From contig NZ_FPAA01000003.1 in the NCBI RefSeq assembly GCF_900116235.1, positions 124,001 to 188,000 of the forward strand: DNA of 64,000 bases. Direction: 5' to 3'. Both the position numbers and the translations under genes were made by a program. The notes under the pieces are model-generated. The model was not told the DNA's origin. It made no database searches and worked only from the letters and a program-made list of their open reading frames with translations. This DNA comes from Marininema halotolerans (lineage in GTDB: Bacteria; Bacillota; Bacilli; Thermoactinomycetales; DSM-45169). Positions 43,981-52,224 of this stretch are shown here, piece after piece (position 1 is the first letter of the stretch; the number at the start of each line of letters is the position of its first letter).

Positions 43981-44430
43981 ATGGAGGGGATGATTATAAT
44001 TCAAGTGAGTAGAGCGAGGCAAGGAAGACTTACACCAAGCTTTCGATTTAGTTCAAGCCGGGTATTAGGAGGAAATGTTGCATCAGACTTAACGCTTGTC
44101 GAAGTGGGGGTACAGGGCCCGATTCAACCACAAACGGGATCCGTCTTAACACCTAGTTTTGTAAAGCTATTTAATCGTTTGGTAGGAAACCAGCTCAATT
44201 GCAAAACATTAATTATACGAGGCGCTCCTATTCCTAGTGGAACGAGTGGGCAACCGATTCAACGTCTGCCCTTTCAACCCAGCCTAGAATTATTGGCACC
44301 TTACATTTTTAATCGATTGCAGGGGCCATTCAAATTACAGGGGCTGACTCTTCAATTTGTGATGTTAGAAGCAATGGAACTAAGGTCGACTTTCAGGAGA
44401 GGTCAGGTTTCCCCCTTGACCAGAAGATAG
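43981..44430 (+). CDS. Unrecognised 149-aa protein
   Basis: The frame opens with ATG 43981, but GGAGGGG lies just after it, so the true start may be a later codon such as GTG 44005. The product is basic and mostly beta-rich at the N-terminus (LTPSFRFSSSRVLGG, LTLVEVGVQGPIQPQTGS), followed by a helical part (FVKLFNRLVGNQL). No signal peptide or known domain is recognised. A strong hairpin terminator follows, which supports a real transcription unit. Confidence 0.5.
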   Translation: MEGMIIIQVSRARQGRLTPSFRFSSSRVLGGNVASDLTLVEVGVQGPIQPQTGSVLTPSFVKLFNRLVGNQLNCKTLIIRGAPIPSGTSGQPIQRLPFQPSLELLAPYIFNRLQGPFKLQGLTLQFVMLEAMELRSTFRRGQVSPLTRR

Positions 44431-44433
44431 ATA

Positions 44434-44480
44434 CATCATCACGAACAAATCCGCTGATGGCGGTTTTGTTCGTGATGATG
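44434..44480 (+). terminator. Long perfect hairpin after the 149-aa gene
   Basis: CATCATCACGAACAAA (44434-44449) pairs perfectly with TTTGTTCGTGATGATG (44465-44480). The T-rich right arm ends the stem but no separate T run follows. Confidence 0.75.
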
Positions 44481-44571
44481 ACTTTGATGTATGGCAAGGG
44501 GGTGTCGCGTTCAAACTGTTAGGGTGGACTTATTTACCAATAACAGTTGATGAGAAAAGGGGTGGCCTTTT

Positions 44572-46194
44572 GTGGATCATGAACGTGATCAATTGTTTGC
44601 TAGATTAGAAAGGCTGATTCCCTCGGTACATATGGATCGGCGTGATTTTTTGAAGTCAATAGGAAAAGGTGCATTCCTTGCTCTTATATGGACGATTACG
44701 CAACCCCTACCAGGAACGAAGGTGTTTGCAATGCCGAGATATCTCTCCTACCCCTTTCGTCTGGGTGTTGCATCAGGGGATCCCCTTCCCGATGGGTGTA
44801 TTTTGTGGACGCGTTTAGCCCCTGTTCCGTTGAAGGGAGGAGGGATGTCTACCTATGATATACCGGTTCGCTGGGAAGTGGCTGAAGATGATCAATTTCA
44901 ACGAGTGATTCGTAAGGGGGAGACAACGGCTCGGGCAACATTGGGGCATTCTGTGCACGTGGATGTGCGTGGGTTAAGGCCAGGAAGAGAATATTTCTAT
45001 CGCTTTAAATCGGGGTCAGATATTAGCGCCGTTGGTAGAACAAAGACTGCGCCTCACAAAGGAGACCCCACTCGTAGGATTAATCTTGCTTATGCTTCGT
45101 GTCAACAATACGAACATGGTTACTACACAGCTTATCAGCACATGTCCCGTGAAGACCTTGATGTAGTCCTTCACCTAGGTGATTATATCTATGAATATGG
45201 ACCCGAAAAATATTTGGCATCGAGTGGTAATGTTCGACGGCATAATAGTCCCGAAGTGAAAAGTTTAGGGGACTACCGAAATCGATATGCTCAGTATCGT
45301 ATGGATCCAGATTTACAGGCGGCTCACGCGGCCTTTCCATGGATAGTTGTCTGGGATGATCATGAAGTGGATAATAATTATGCAGGTTCCCATCCAGAAC
45401 ATGATCAATCTCCCACTGCGTTTTTGCGACGAAGAGCTGCCGCTTACCAAGCGTATTATGAACATATGCCGATGAGGCTTTCAACCTTGCCTCAAGGTCC
45501 GCAAATGAAAATCTATCGTCGATTTACTTTTGGTGACCTTGTAGAGTTTAATATGCTGGATACTCGTCAATATCGGGATAATCAAGTGGGGAGCAGTAAA
45601 TGGAGTCAGATGGAGGAGGAGTCGTTAAATCCTCAGCGGACAATGTTGGGTGAAGTACAGGAAAATTGGTTAATGAAAGGCCTCTTTCAATCAAAGGCAA
45701 GGTGGAATGTATTGGCGCAACAAGTTTTTTTCTCTCGTTTAGATAAAAGAAGGGGGGGAGATCACTATCGAAACATGGATGCTTGGGATGGTTATGTTGC
45801 TTCCCAACATCGGTTAATTCAACGTTTTAGCGAGTTGAAAAATGTGAATCCTATTATTTTAACCGGGGATGTTCATTCCAATTGGGCGTGTGATTTAAAA
45901 ACCGATTACAATTATTCGCGCTCTCCGGTGGTTGGAAGTGAATTTGTGGGAACCTCCATTACCTCTGAAGGGGATGGATTCGATATGAAACCATATTACT
46001 TAAAGTTATTAGCGAATAATGATCATGTTCATTTTTTTAATGGTCAGCGAGGGTATGTACGATGCCAAATTACGCCTGAGTATTGGCAAACAGATTATCG
46101 GATTTTACCTTACGTTAGCAAACCCGGTGCGCCCATTGTGACAAGAGAATCCTTCGTTGTGGAATATGGTCGACCAGGTATTCAAAAGGGATAA
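44572..46194 (+). CDS. phoD: PhoD-type alkaline phosphatase/phosphodiesterase, Tat-exported
   Basis: A 540-aa protein with a GTG start after AAGGGGTGG. Residues about 20-50 hold a twin-arginine signal (DRRDFLKS followed by a hydrophobic stretch GAFLALIWTI). The mature part starts with the PhoD N-terminal domain (FRLGVASGDPLPDGCILWTRLAP). The metal-binding motifs are HLGDYIYEYG, VVWDDHEVDNNY and LTGDVHSNWA. PhoD enzymes hydrolyse phosphodiesters such as teichoic acids to release phosphate. It lies directly upstream of genes that look like teichoic-acid synthesis genes, though in its own transcription unit. Confidence 0.95.
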   Translation: MDHERDQLFARLERLIPSVHMDRRDFLKSIGKGAFLALIWTITQPLPGTKVFAMPRYLSYPFRLGVASGDPLPDGCILWTRLAPVPLKGGGMSTYDIPVRWEVAEDDQFQRVIRKGETTARATLGHSVHVDVRGLRPGREYFYRFKSGSDISAVGRTKTAPHKGDPTRRINLAYASCQQYEHGYYTAYQHMSREDLDVVLHLGDYIYEYGPEKYLASSGNVRRHNSPEVKSLGDYRNRYAQYRMDPDLQAAHAAFPWIVVWDDHEVDNNYAGSHPEHDQSPTAFLRRRAAAYQAYYEHMPMRLSTLPQGPQMKIYRRFTFGDLVEFNMLDTRQYRDNQVGSSKWSQMEEESLNPQRTMLGEVQENWLMKGLFQSKARWNVLAQQVFFSRLDKRRGGDHYRNMDAWDGYVASQHRLIQRFSELKNVNPIILTGDVHSNWACDLKTDYNYSRSPVVGSEFVGTSITSEGDGFDMKPYYLKLLANNDHVHFFNGQRGYVRCQITPEYWQTDYRILPYVSKPGAPIVTRESFVVEYGRPGIQKG

Positions 46195-46205
46195 GAGACT
46201 CGCAT

Positions 46206-46235
46206 GAAGCCCGTTCTGATTGAATGGGTTTCTTT
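46206..46235 (+). terminator. Terminator after phoD
   Basis: GAAGCCCGTTC (46206-46216) pairs with GAATGGGTTTC (46222-46232), using two G-T pairs, followed by a short T run. Confidence 0.5.
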
Positions 46236-46317
46236 GGTATGTACTTACTGCCGGCAAAAAATTTACTATTGAAAAAAAGAAAAAAACCATGGGAAGTGAA
46301 CACAAAATCAAATCCTC

Positions 46318-46345
46318 TTGCGAATAACAGTATGTAGAGTATAAT
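46318..46345 (+). promoter_or_regulatory. SigA-type promoter of the CDP-polyol operon
   Basis: TTGCGA (46318-46323) and a perfect TATAAT (46340-46345) are 16 bp apart, about 58 bp ahead of the first gene. Confidence 0.7.
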
Positions 46346-46403
46346 TGCAAGTGGATCACTAACAAAAATAATTCTTCAAATTAAAGGAATGGGCAGGGAT
46401 AAA

Positions 46404-47090
46404 ATGAAGAGTATAAGTATGATTTTGTTATCTGGTGGAATCGGTACACGAATGAAAACAACGGTTCCGAAACAGTTTCTACCTATTGGTGGCAAGCCAA
46501 TGATTGTCCATGTATTAGAGAAAATCGACCAAATTATTGCGGTTGACGAAATTATTATACCATCACCTCAAAAATACATTGAACAAACAAAAGAACTTAT
46601 ACAAGCACATCAGTTCTCTAAAAAGATAAACGTGATTCCTGGAGGTTCTACTCGTCAAGAATCGGTGATGAAGGGGCTAGAGAGGGTGAGTCACCCTAAT
46701 GTACTCATCCATGAAGCAGTACGACCCATTGTACAAAAGGAGGAATTCGAAGAACTTATTTCGTGTGAGACGACGAATGCAACCTATGGGACAGATATCC
46801 CTTTCACAGTGCTCGAAGGAGAGGGCTGGATTGAAAGAACATTAGACCGTGATCGCTTAATTAATATACAGTTGCCGCAAAAGTTCGATACGGCTCTACT
46901 AATGGAAGCACACCAAAGAGCAGATCAAGAGAAACGTGACTTTACCGAAGATGCTAGCCTGTTTTTTCATTATCAAAAAGAAAAAGTGGCAGTGTTAGAA
47001 GGGACAGAGTTTAACATTAAAATTACAAAACCGATTGATCAAAAAATCGGAGAGATCATTTACAAGGAGTACATCTTAGGGGGAGAATAA
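46404..47090 (+). CDS. IspD/TarI-family cytidylyltransferase, probable CDP-ribitol pyrophosphorylase
   Basis: ATG 46404 gives 228 aa. The nucleotidyltransferase signature is LLSGGIGTRMKTTVPKQFLPIGGKP. GGSTRQESVMKGL and FTEDASLFF fit the IspD/TarI family. Sequence alone does not separate MEP cytidylyltransferase (isoprenoids) from ribitol-5-phosphate cytidylyltransferase (teichoic acids). The context decides in favour of the latter: the next gene is a short-chain dehydrogenase three bases away, and a TagF/TarL-like polymerase follows. In Haemophilus Bcs1/Acs1 the same two domain types are fused in one CDP-ribitol-making enzyme. Confidence 0.82.
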   Translation: MKSISMILLSGGIGTRMKTTVPKQFLPIGGKPMIVHVLEKIDQIIAVDEIIIPSPQKYIEQTKELIQAHQFSKKINVIPGGSTRQESVMKGLERVSHPNVLIHEAVRPIVQKEEFEELISCETTNATYGTDIPFTVLEGEGWIERTLDRDRLINIQLPQKFDTALLMEAHQRADQEKRDFTEDASLFFHYQKEKVAVLEGTEFNIKITKPIDQKIGEIIYKEYILGGE

Positions 47091-47092
47091 AG

Positions 47093-47851
47093 ATGAAAAC
47101 ATGCATAATTAGTGGTGCGAGCCGCGGAATTGGACGAGCGATCGCTATCCAACTCAGCGAAAGAGACGATATTCAGAATCTCGTGTTGCTGGCGCGAGAT
47201 GAAATCGAACTCAATGAGACAAAGAGATTGATGAATCCGGATAAGAATATCGTGCTTTATTCCTTGGATCTTACTGAAGGAAAGCAAATTGAGGAAATTG
47301 TCAAAGATACCGGAGATCGCTATGGCGGGGTTCACCTTTTGCTCAATGTAGCAGGATATGCTGAACCAAAATCGCTCTTAGAAACAACGGTAGAAAACTG
47401 GGAAACGACGTATCAAGTGAATGTACAATCCGTATTTTTAATTACCCGTGAAGTCGTAAAATGGATGAAAAAATCAGGTGGGAAGATATTGAATGTTGCT
47501 TCTACAGCAGGCATGAGTGCTCGTCCAGGCTGGCTCGCCTATGCTTCTTCTAAGGCTGCACTAATTAGCATGTCCCATACGTTGTCTGACGAATTAGCTG
47601 AGTACGGAATCAAGGTATATTGTGTATCCCCGGGTCGATGTGCTACCGATTTGCGTCGAACATTAGCTCCTGACGAGGATCAATCAAAAATTATGCAACC
47701 GGAAGATGTTGCAGAAGTTGTGGATAGCTTACTTTCGAATCCGGGTCTTTGTCTAGATGGACAAAATATGGTTATTCGTCAACAGCCAAAGTTTTATCAA
47801 AATCAAGTAGAATTAGAAACTAAAGAACAAAATGAGTCTGTTACGGCATAG
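47093..47851 (+). CDS. Short-chain dehydrogenase, probable ribulose-5-phosphate reductase
   Basis: A 252-aa SDR protein with GASRGIGRAIAIQLSE (NADP binding), NVAGYAEP, ASTAGMSARPGW and the catalytic YASSKAAL (YxxxK). The start follows GGGGGAG of the preceding gene by about nine bases. Next to a TarI-like cytidylyltransferase the best inference is reduction of ribulose-5-phosphate to ribitol-5-phosphate, as done by the SDR half of Bcs1. The usual Bacillus TarJ is an unrelated zinc dehydrogenase. A non-polyol role cannot be excluded. Confidence 0.8.
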   Translation: MKTCIISGASRGIGRAIAIQLSERDDIQNLVLLARDEIELNETKRLMNPDKNIVLYSLDLTEGKQIEEIVKDTGDRYGGVHLLLNVAGYAEPKSLLETTVENWETTYQVNVQSVFLITREVVKWMKKSGGKILNVASTAGMSARPGWLAYASSKAALISMSHTLSDELAEYGIKVYCVSPGRCATDLRRTLAPDEDQSKIMQPEDVAEVVDSLLSNPGLCLDGQNMVIRQQPKFYQNQVELETKEQNESVTA

Positions 47852-47893
47852 GAGTGAACTGAGAGGTTATTGATCGTCAGATAAAAACAGCTC

Positions 47894-47922
47894 GAAATTC
47901 CCCGCTGAAGGCGGGGAATTTC
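47894..47922 (+). terminator. Hairpin between the dehydrogenase and the transferase gene
   Basis: GAAATTCCCCGC (47894-47905) pairs perfectly with GCGGGGAATTTC (47911-47922). There is little T tail, so it could attenuate rather than stop transcription into the next gene. Confidence 0.6.
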
Positions 47923-47959
47923 CAGTTCACTATCGATGAGAGAGGAAGTATTTGCAGTG

Positions 47960-49318
47960 ATGGAATGGCAACTTATTGATAAAATGCAAATCTTGCAGTT
48001 TTTTCTTTTGTTTATTATCTTAATAGGTGTATATCGCTCGGTGATTGTTAAAGTATTGAAGAAAACAAAGGTTTTTTTGCGTCGTTTTATTGGTGTTTTT
48101 ATCTATCAATTTGCAAGACTTTTTCCTCGGGATCCGAAGGTGGTTGTCTTTGGAGCGGAAGCTGGACAGGGTTTTCGTGGAAACCCCAAGTACCTGTATT
48201 TAGAAGCAAAACAGGATCATCGAATTCGATGCATTTGGGTGCTGAAGAATCAAGCTGCCATCAAGCGTATGAATGATGAAGGTATGGAATGTTATTCTGT
48301 TCATTCTTTAAAAGGAATTTATTTTCAATTGCGGGCAAAAACATTTATACACTCTCACTCAATACATGATGACTTTAATCGTTTTCTTTTGGGTGGAGCG
48401 ACCTCCATCAACACTTGGCATGGAGTAGGATTGAAGAAAGTGTGGGGGGCTAACAAAAAAACCTACACCTATAAATCGCTACACGAAAAAAATCGCTTCA
48501 AACGATGGCTACATTCCTTTGTCGTTCGTACACAAAATGCGGGAACAAGTTATGTGATTTCTACCAGTGACCGAGTCTCCTCTTACTATCCTGAAACTTT
48601 CTTAGTGAAGAAAGAAAATGTTTTGCAATTGGGTCAAGCTCGAAATGATATATTTTTCCATGATACTGAACAAGATGAAGAAATTCCTTCCTATATTAGG
48701 GAAAGTCGAATTATCACGTATATGCCGACGCATCGTAATTTTGGTAAATTGGACAAAAATATTAATCGAGTGTTGGATTTAAAACAATTGGATGCCTTCT
48801 GTGAGGCGCATGGATACAAGTTTATTGTTAAGAGGCATATGTACAGTAATGGGCAAGTCCCTACCCGGCTGAAAAATATCATCGACATCAGTAAGGAAAA
48901 TATTGATCCGCAGATGCTATTAAAATATACGGATATATTGGTGACGGATTTCTCTAGTTGTTATACGGACTTCCTATTACTCAATCGTCCTGTGTTATTT
49001 TATAGCTATGATTTGGAAGAGTACCTGGAAAAATCAAATGAAATGTATCATGACTATTATGATGTAACACCTGGACCTAAAATCGAAGATTTTTCTTCGT
49101 TTATGAGTGCATTAACTGATGTGGTAAATGGAATGGATACATTTGAGGAAGAGCGCAAAGAGGTGCTTGATATCTTCTATGAAGAGAAGAACCAACATGT
49201 AGTAACGAATAAACAGGTATCTTATATTTTTGAGAACATCTTAAAACTTCCATTTGTAAAAGATGAAAGAGGATCGAGAACTTCATCCAAAGAAAGTGAT
49301 TCCATTTCAGTATCGTAA
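47960..49318 (+). CDS. CDP-glycerol/CDP-ribitol glycero- or ribitolphosphotransferase (TagF/TarL-like)
   Basis: ATG 47960 (or GTG 47957), about ten bases after GAGAGGAAG, gives 452 aa. An N-terminal hydrophobic helix (ILQFFLLFIILIGVY) precedes a GT-B catalytic domain with the family motifs: SINTWHGVGLKKVWG, TYMPTHRNFG, KRHMYSN and ILVTDFSSCYTDFLLLNRPVLFY. These enzymes transfer polyol-phosphate units onto a growing teichoic-acid or capsule chain at the membrane. The upstream genes would supply CDP-ribitol. Confidence 0.88.
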   Translation: MEWQLIDKMQILQFFLLFIILIGVYRSVIVKVLKKTKVFLRRFIGVFIYQFARLFPRDPKVVVFGAEAGQGFRGNPKYLYLEAKQDHRIRCIWVLKNQAAIKRMNDEGMECYSVHSLKGIYFQLRAKTFIHSHSIHDDFNRFLLGGATSINTWHGVGLKKVWGANKKTYTYKSLHEKNRFKRWLHSFVVRTQNAGTSYVISTSDRVSSYYPETFLVKKENVLQLGQARNDIFFHDTEQDEEIPSYIRESRIITYMPTHRNFGKLDKNINRVLDLKQLDAFCEAHGYKFIVKRHMYSNGQVPTRLKNIIDISKENIDPQMLLKYTDILVTDFSSCYTDFLLLNRPVLFYSYDLEEYLEKSNEMYHDYYDVTPGPKIEDFSSFMSALTDVVNGMDTFEEERKEVLDIFYEEKNQHVVTNKQVSYIFENILKLPFVKDERGSRTSSKESDSISVS

Positions 49319-49345
49319 AAATGCCCCCTGATTTTTCACGGGGCA
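49316..49345 (-). terminator. Minus-strand terminator overlapping the transferase stop
   Basis: TGCCCC (49322-49327) pairs with GGGGCA (49340-49345). On the minus strand the stem is followed by TTTTT (49317-49321). It points to transcription of the small ORF at 49355-49462. Confidence 0.65.
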
Positions 49346-49354
49346 GGAAGAGTG

Positions 49355-49462
49355 TTAAACCCAACGATTCTCTTTAACCCATCGCTGAAGGCGTTTTAGA
49401 TAAGTAGTGCCTCTACGTCTGACTTCCTCAGCACGTGGTCCCAAAATGATTGTGATTTTCAT
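49355..49462 (-). CDS. Unrecognised 35-aa basic protein
   Basis: On the minus strand an ATG at 49462 has AAAGGGGA about eight bases upstream and opens 35 codons ending in TAA. The text begins MKITIILGPRAEEVRRRG and continues with an arginine- and tryptophan-rich helix (YLKRLQRWVKENRWV). It has a short hydrophobic start but no true membrane span. A minus-strand terminator lies ten bases beyond the stop. Ribosome-binding site, ORF and terminator together make this a probable gene. Confidence 0.55.
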   Translation of the reverse strand: MKITIILGPRAEEVRRRGTTYLKRLQRWVKENRWV

Positions 49463-49617
49463 AAGCTTGTCCCCTTTCAAGAACGATTGAGTTACCTAAC
49501 GGTATGCACTTGCATATCAAAATATGTATAGAATTAGTAGGATTGCCCTTCTTCTGTATCGAAGGGGTTCACCTCGATTTTCATAGACTAGTAGGGAAGA
49601 ACATGGAGGTGGTTCCT

Positions 49618-49689
49618 TTGATACAAAAGAAAGGGCTTAAATATTATCTGAATAGATTAACTATTCTAATAAAATTCTTATATGGCTAG
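49618..49689 (+). CDS. Possible 23-aa ORF
   Basis: TTG 49618 lies four bases after GGAGGTGG and encodes MIQKKGLKYYLNRLTILIKF plus four more residues before TAG. It is basic with a hydrophobic end. It overlaps the start of the M23 remnant by eight bases. It could equally be part of the decayed gene. Confidence 0.25.
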   Translation: MIQKKGLKYYLNRLTILIKFLYG

Positions 49690-49882
49690 TACCACAGTAT
49701 ATGCTCATTTTAGTAAAATCCATGGGAAGCCTAGGGAAAAGGTTGTAAAAGGTAGTATTATCGGAATTATGGGTAAAACGGAAAAGGTAAAGGCGAAATT
49801 TCCGAATTTACACTTTGAAGTCAGACTATCGGAGAATGGTTTGCCAATTAACCCATTAACGGTACTTCCTGCTATAGAATAA
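49682..49882 (+). pseudogene. Decayed C-terminal fragment of an M23 (LytM) peptidase
   Basis: The 66-residue frame reads TTVYAHFSKIHG, then VKGSIIGIMGKT, then NLHFEVRLSENGLPINPLTV. This is the order of the last third of an M23 zinc endopeptidase. The zinc-ligand region, normally HLHFE, reads NLHFE, so one histidine is lost, and the N-terminal half with the first metal ligands is absent upstream. No ribosome-binding site precedes the ATG. It is best read as a remnant of a cell-wall hydrolase gene. Confidence 0.75.
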
Positions 49883-50522
49883 ATTATTGACATAAAAGAG
49901 ATCGTAGTATAGTCTATTATCACGAAAAATGAAAATTGTTATCAGGTAAAAATAGGATTGTGGGACTAGGATATATGATTCGGAAAATTTCCAGTGATTG
50001 TCTAAGAAAAATGGATAGATTTCTTCAAAGAAATATCCTTATATCTGGATAAATCGATGAATCATGTGGAAGAGTATTGAAGCAATTTTATGAATGAATA
50101 GTGATTCGATTGGGGGGGTGGTGGCCGGGACCGTGTACATAACGGAACCAGTTAATGTTTTTGATGCTATAATTGTTGTTAAATGAAGCGGTAACAGGGG
50201 AAAAAGGGGATTGGGGAAGGGTTATCAAAAAAAAGTTGGTGATTTTCCCTAAATTTCCTGCCTAGGGGATTTTAGTTTGTGTATTTATTGTCAATGATTT
50301 TAATAAGAAAATCGATTACCATGTTTTTATAAGCAAGTTTATCATCCTTCGTAGCTAATCAACCGTTTCATGAAGGAAACAGATCCCCTGATGTGGAAAC
50401 GAATAGGCAATGGAATGAAACCTTCTGTTGCTTCATACGTTCCGAACTTCTGACAAAAACGGTCGGGCTTGTTTTTTTAGGGTGATAGAAGTGCAAATAC
50501 ATAAGACAAAGGAGAATATTCT
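49883..50522. other. A/T-rich intergenic region with few signals
   Basis: No gene is firmly supported. A 25-codon frame at 49975 has only AGGA close by. An extended -10 (TGC-TATAAT, 50165-50173) could start the transcript of the next gene with a roughly 340-nt leader, but no -35 accompanies it. Confidence 0.4.
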
Positions 50523-50993
50523 ATGGAAATGCAAGAGCAAGAATGGGGAACCACCCAAGAGGTAGATGAGACGATGGAGGAAAAAATTCGTAGAGTAGTC
50601 CGTGATGAACAAGCCCTGATTCTTTCGACATTGCGAAACGGGCTTGACCATGCTTTATTCCAATACTTGAAGGAACATGGATTTGATGAAATTCCTGAGG
50701 AATTGCGTGCACCAATTGGCGGCGCCGATGCAGATGAGGAAGCAAAGGATAAAACACCATTAGTTGATCCTGCATTGACTAAAGGGATTCATAAAAAGAC
50801 GATTCTTGCTGCTGAATTGGTGGCTGAGATTCTACGTGATCATGGCTCCCTCCGTTTGTCCCATCTGAAAGAAGAAGTTGAAAAACGCGGGGGTAGCTTG
50901 GGAAGCAACCCAACCATTCTAATGAAAAGCATTATGAAAATCTGTCCTGCAATTAAAAAGACAGGTCGGGGTCGTTTTACCTACGAACAGTAA
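50523..50993 (+). CDS. Protein with a possible C-terminal winged-helix domain, 156 aa
   Basis: The ATG is seven bases after AAGGAG. The N-terminal half is acidic and helical (EMQEQEWGTTQEVDETMEEK, then RNGLDHALFQYLKEHGF). The C-terminal 60 residues (ELVAEILRDHGSLRLSHLKE ... KTGRGRFTYEQ) look like a winged helix of the HARE-HTH kind, which typically ends with a GRG-x-F strand. It may be a regulator or DNA-associated protein. No close family is recognised. A duplicated 15-bp segment spans its stop codon. Confidence 0.65.
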   Translation: MEMQEQEWGTTQEVDETMEEKIRRVVRDEQALILSTLRNGLDHALFQYLKEHGFDEIPEELRAPIGGADADEEAKDKTPLVDPALTKGIHKKTILAAELVAEILRDHGSLRLSHLKEEVEKRGGSLGSNPTILMKSIMKICPAIKKTGRGRFTYEQ

Positions 50994-51008
50994 TTACCTA
51001 CGAACAGT
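50977..51008 (+). repeat. 15-bp direct repeat spanning a stop codon
   Basis: TTACCTACGAACAGT occurs at 50977-50991 and again at 50994-51008, separated by AA. The first copy encodes the last residues of the 156-aa protein and supplies the T of its TAA stop. Confidence 0.9.
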
Positions 51009-51024
51009 TATAAAATGTCTGTAG

Positions 51025-51060
51025 AAGAGCTCTCAGCGGCGAACTGAGGGCTTTTCTTTT
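51025..51060 (+). terminator. Terminator after the winged-helix gene
   Basis: AAGAGCTCTCAG (51025-51036) pairs with CTGAGGGCTTTT (51044-51055, one wobble), followed by more T residues. Confidence 0.85.
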
Positions 51061-51545
51061 GTGTTATGAACCTTCATTTGCAACCACTTCTTGTCGTCAA
51101 ATAAAGCATAAATACTATTTTCGCAATTTAATAAAAATAATATTCTATTGTACGAGGCTACAAAACAGCAGGTGGAATTTTGTAGAAGATGTTTTTTAAC
51201 CATCCAATTCAAGTCCATCTTTGGGAAACAGCTTCCATTTACCGTAACTAGAATATAACGGTAATTTCAAACTTACCAAAGGATGATTCTTTTTTCAAAT
51301 AGTAATTTTCATGGATTGCCTAACTGATGGATGAATATGGTTGATCAGGGGGGATTAGCTTGCGAATAAGTCTCTTTTTCCCCGAATAATACGTTTTTCG
51401 AGATTTTTTGCACTTGAAATTTATTTATGATGGGTGAAATTCGTCTGATAACGCGATTGAGTGGCTTTTTTTTAGTTAGACGATGGAAGTGTTAGAAGGC
51501 ATGTTGTATAAATAAATATTTTTTTTGGATAAAGGATGATACCGA
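51061..51545. other. A/T-rich intergenic region
   Basis: No gene or clear promoter is visible. A minus-strand open frame (51033-51218) lacks a ribosome-binding site and overlaps the terminator. Confidence 0.4.
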
Positions 51546-51632
51546 ATGAGTGTCGAAATGACAAAGAGTTTAGAAAGAAAGAAAAAATATAACTACCCTA
51601 TTCCGATTGGATTTCTTAATTATGCGATTTAA
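51546..51632 (+). CDS. Possible 28-aa leader ORF ahead of the cysteine-dioxygenase gene
   Basis: ATG 51546 has AAAGGATG nine bases upstream and encodes 28 residues beginning MSVEMTKSLERKKKYNYPIP and ending GFLNYAI. It is basic at first and hydrophobic at the end. It stops 26 bases before the cysteine-dioxygenase start codon and could be a leader peptide or small partner. Confidence 0.35.
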   Translation: MSVEMTKSLERKKKYNYPIPIGFLNYAI

Positions 51633-51657
51633 TTTTCATTCCTAAGGAGTGAGTCAA

Positions 51658-52224
51658 TTGAGCTTTTTATCTAAACTTCAACATGCCTTCGATTGTTTGA
51701 ATGACCCGACAGCCCGGGAGCTAAAGGACGTATTGGATCATTTGCAGGTTGAAGAAGAGGAATTGCGTCAATTTTTGGAGGAGCCAGGCTTATTTCCCTA
51801 TGGAAGAAAGTTGTTATATCAATCAGAGCACGTCGAAGTGTTGCTGATGAACTGGGCGAAGCAATTTAAATGTGCTCCCCATGATCATGGAGACTCCCAT
51901 GGCTGGGTTCATGTGGTAAAGGGAGAATCGACACAAACCGTTTATTCACTTGAAAAGGAGGTCCCGATTCCAAAGCACACGGGAATCAGTGCAGAAGGAA
52001 CGAGTTTTTTTGCTCCGCGGACAATGGTTCATGATATGGAAAATTGTAGCGAATCTGCGCTAATCACGCTTCATGTGTATTCACCTCCAATCTCAGGCAT
52101 GAAGGTATATGATTTGGAACGTTGCATGTCTTGTATCGTCAGTAAAGATTGTGGGGCATGGTGGCCCGAGGAACAGCGTCAACGGTTAAAAGAGATGAAA
52201 TTAGGGGAGGTGGTACCCCGATGA
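51658..52224 (+). CDS. Cysteine dioxygenase family protein
   Basis: TTG 51658, eight bases after AAGGAG, gives 188 aa; the in-frame GTG at 51649 overlaps that site. The cupin iron site is visible as CAPHDHGDSHGWVHVVKGE, with a third histidine in RTMVHDMENC and TLHVYSPPI beyond. Such enzymes oxidise cysteine or other thiols to sulfinic acids. The gene overlaps the methyltransferase gene by four bases, and a transporter follows with the same overlap, so the three form one tightly coupled operon. Confidence 0.88.
   Translation: MSFLSKLQHAFDCLNDPTARELKDVLDHLQVEEEELRQFLEEPGLFPYGRKLLYQSEHVEVLLMNWAKQFKCAPHDHGDSHGWVHVVKGESTQTVYSLEKEVPIPKHTGISAEGTSFFAPRTMVHDMENCSESALITLHVYSPPISGMKVYDLERCMSCIVSKDCGAWWPEEQRQRLKEMKLGEVVPR

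Noticed and set aside
49975-50052. 25-codon ORF beginning MIRKISSDC
   Set aside because: Only a weak AGGA lies nearby and no terminator or conservation signal supports it.
51033-51218. 61-aa minus-strand open frame
   Set aside because: No ribosome-binding site, and it reads through the terminator of the neighbouring gene.
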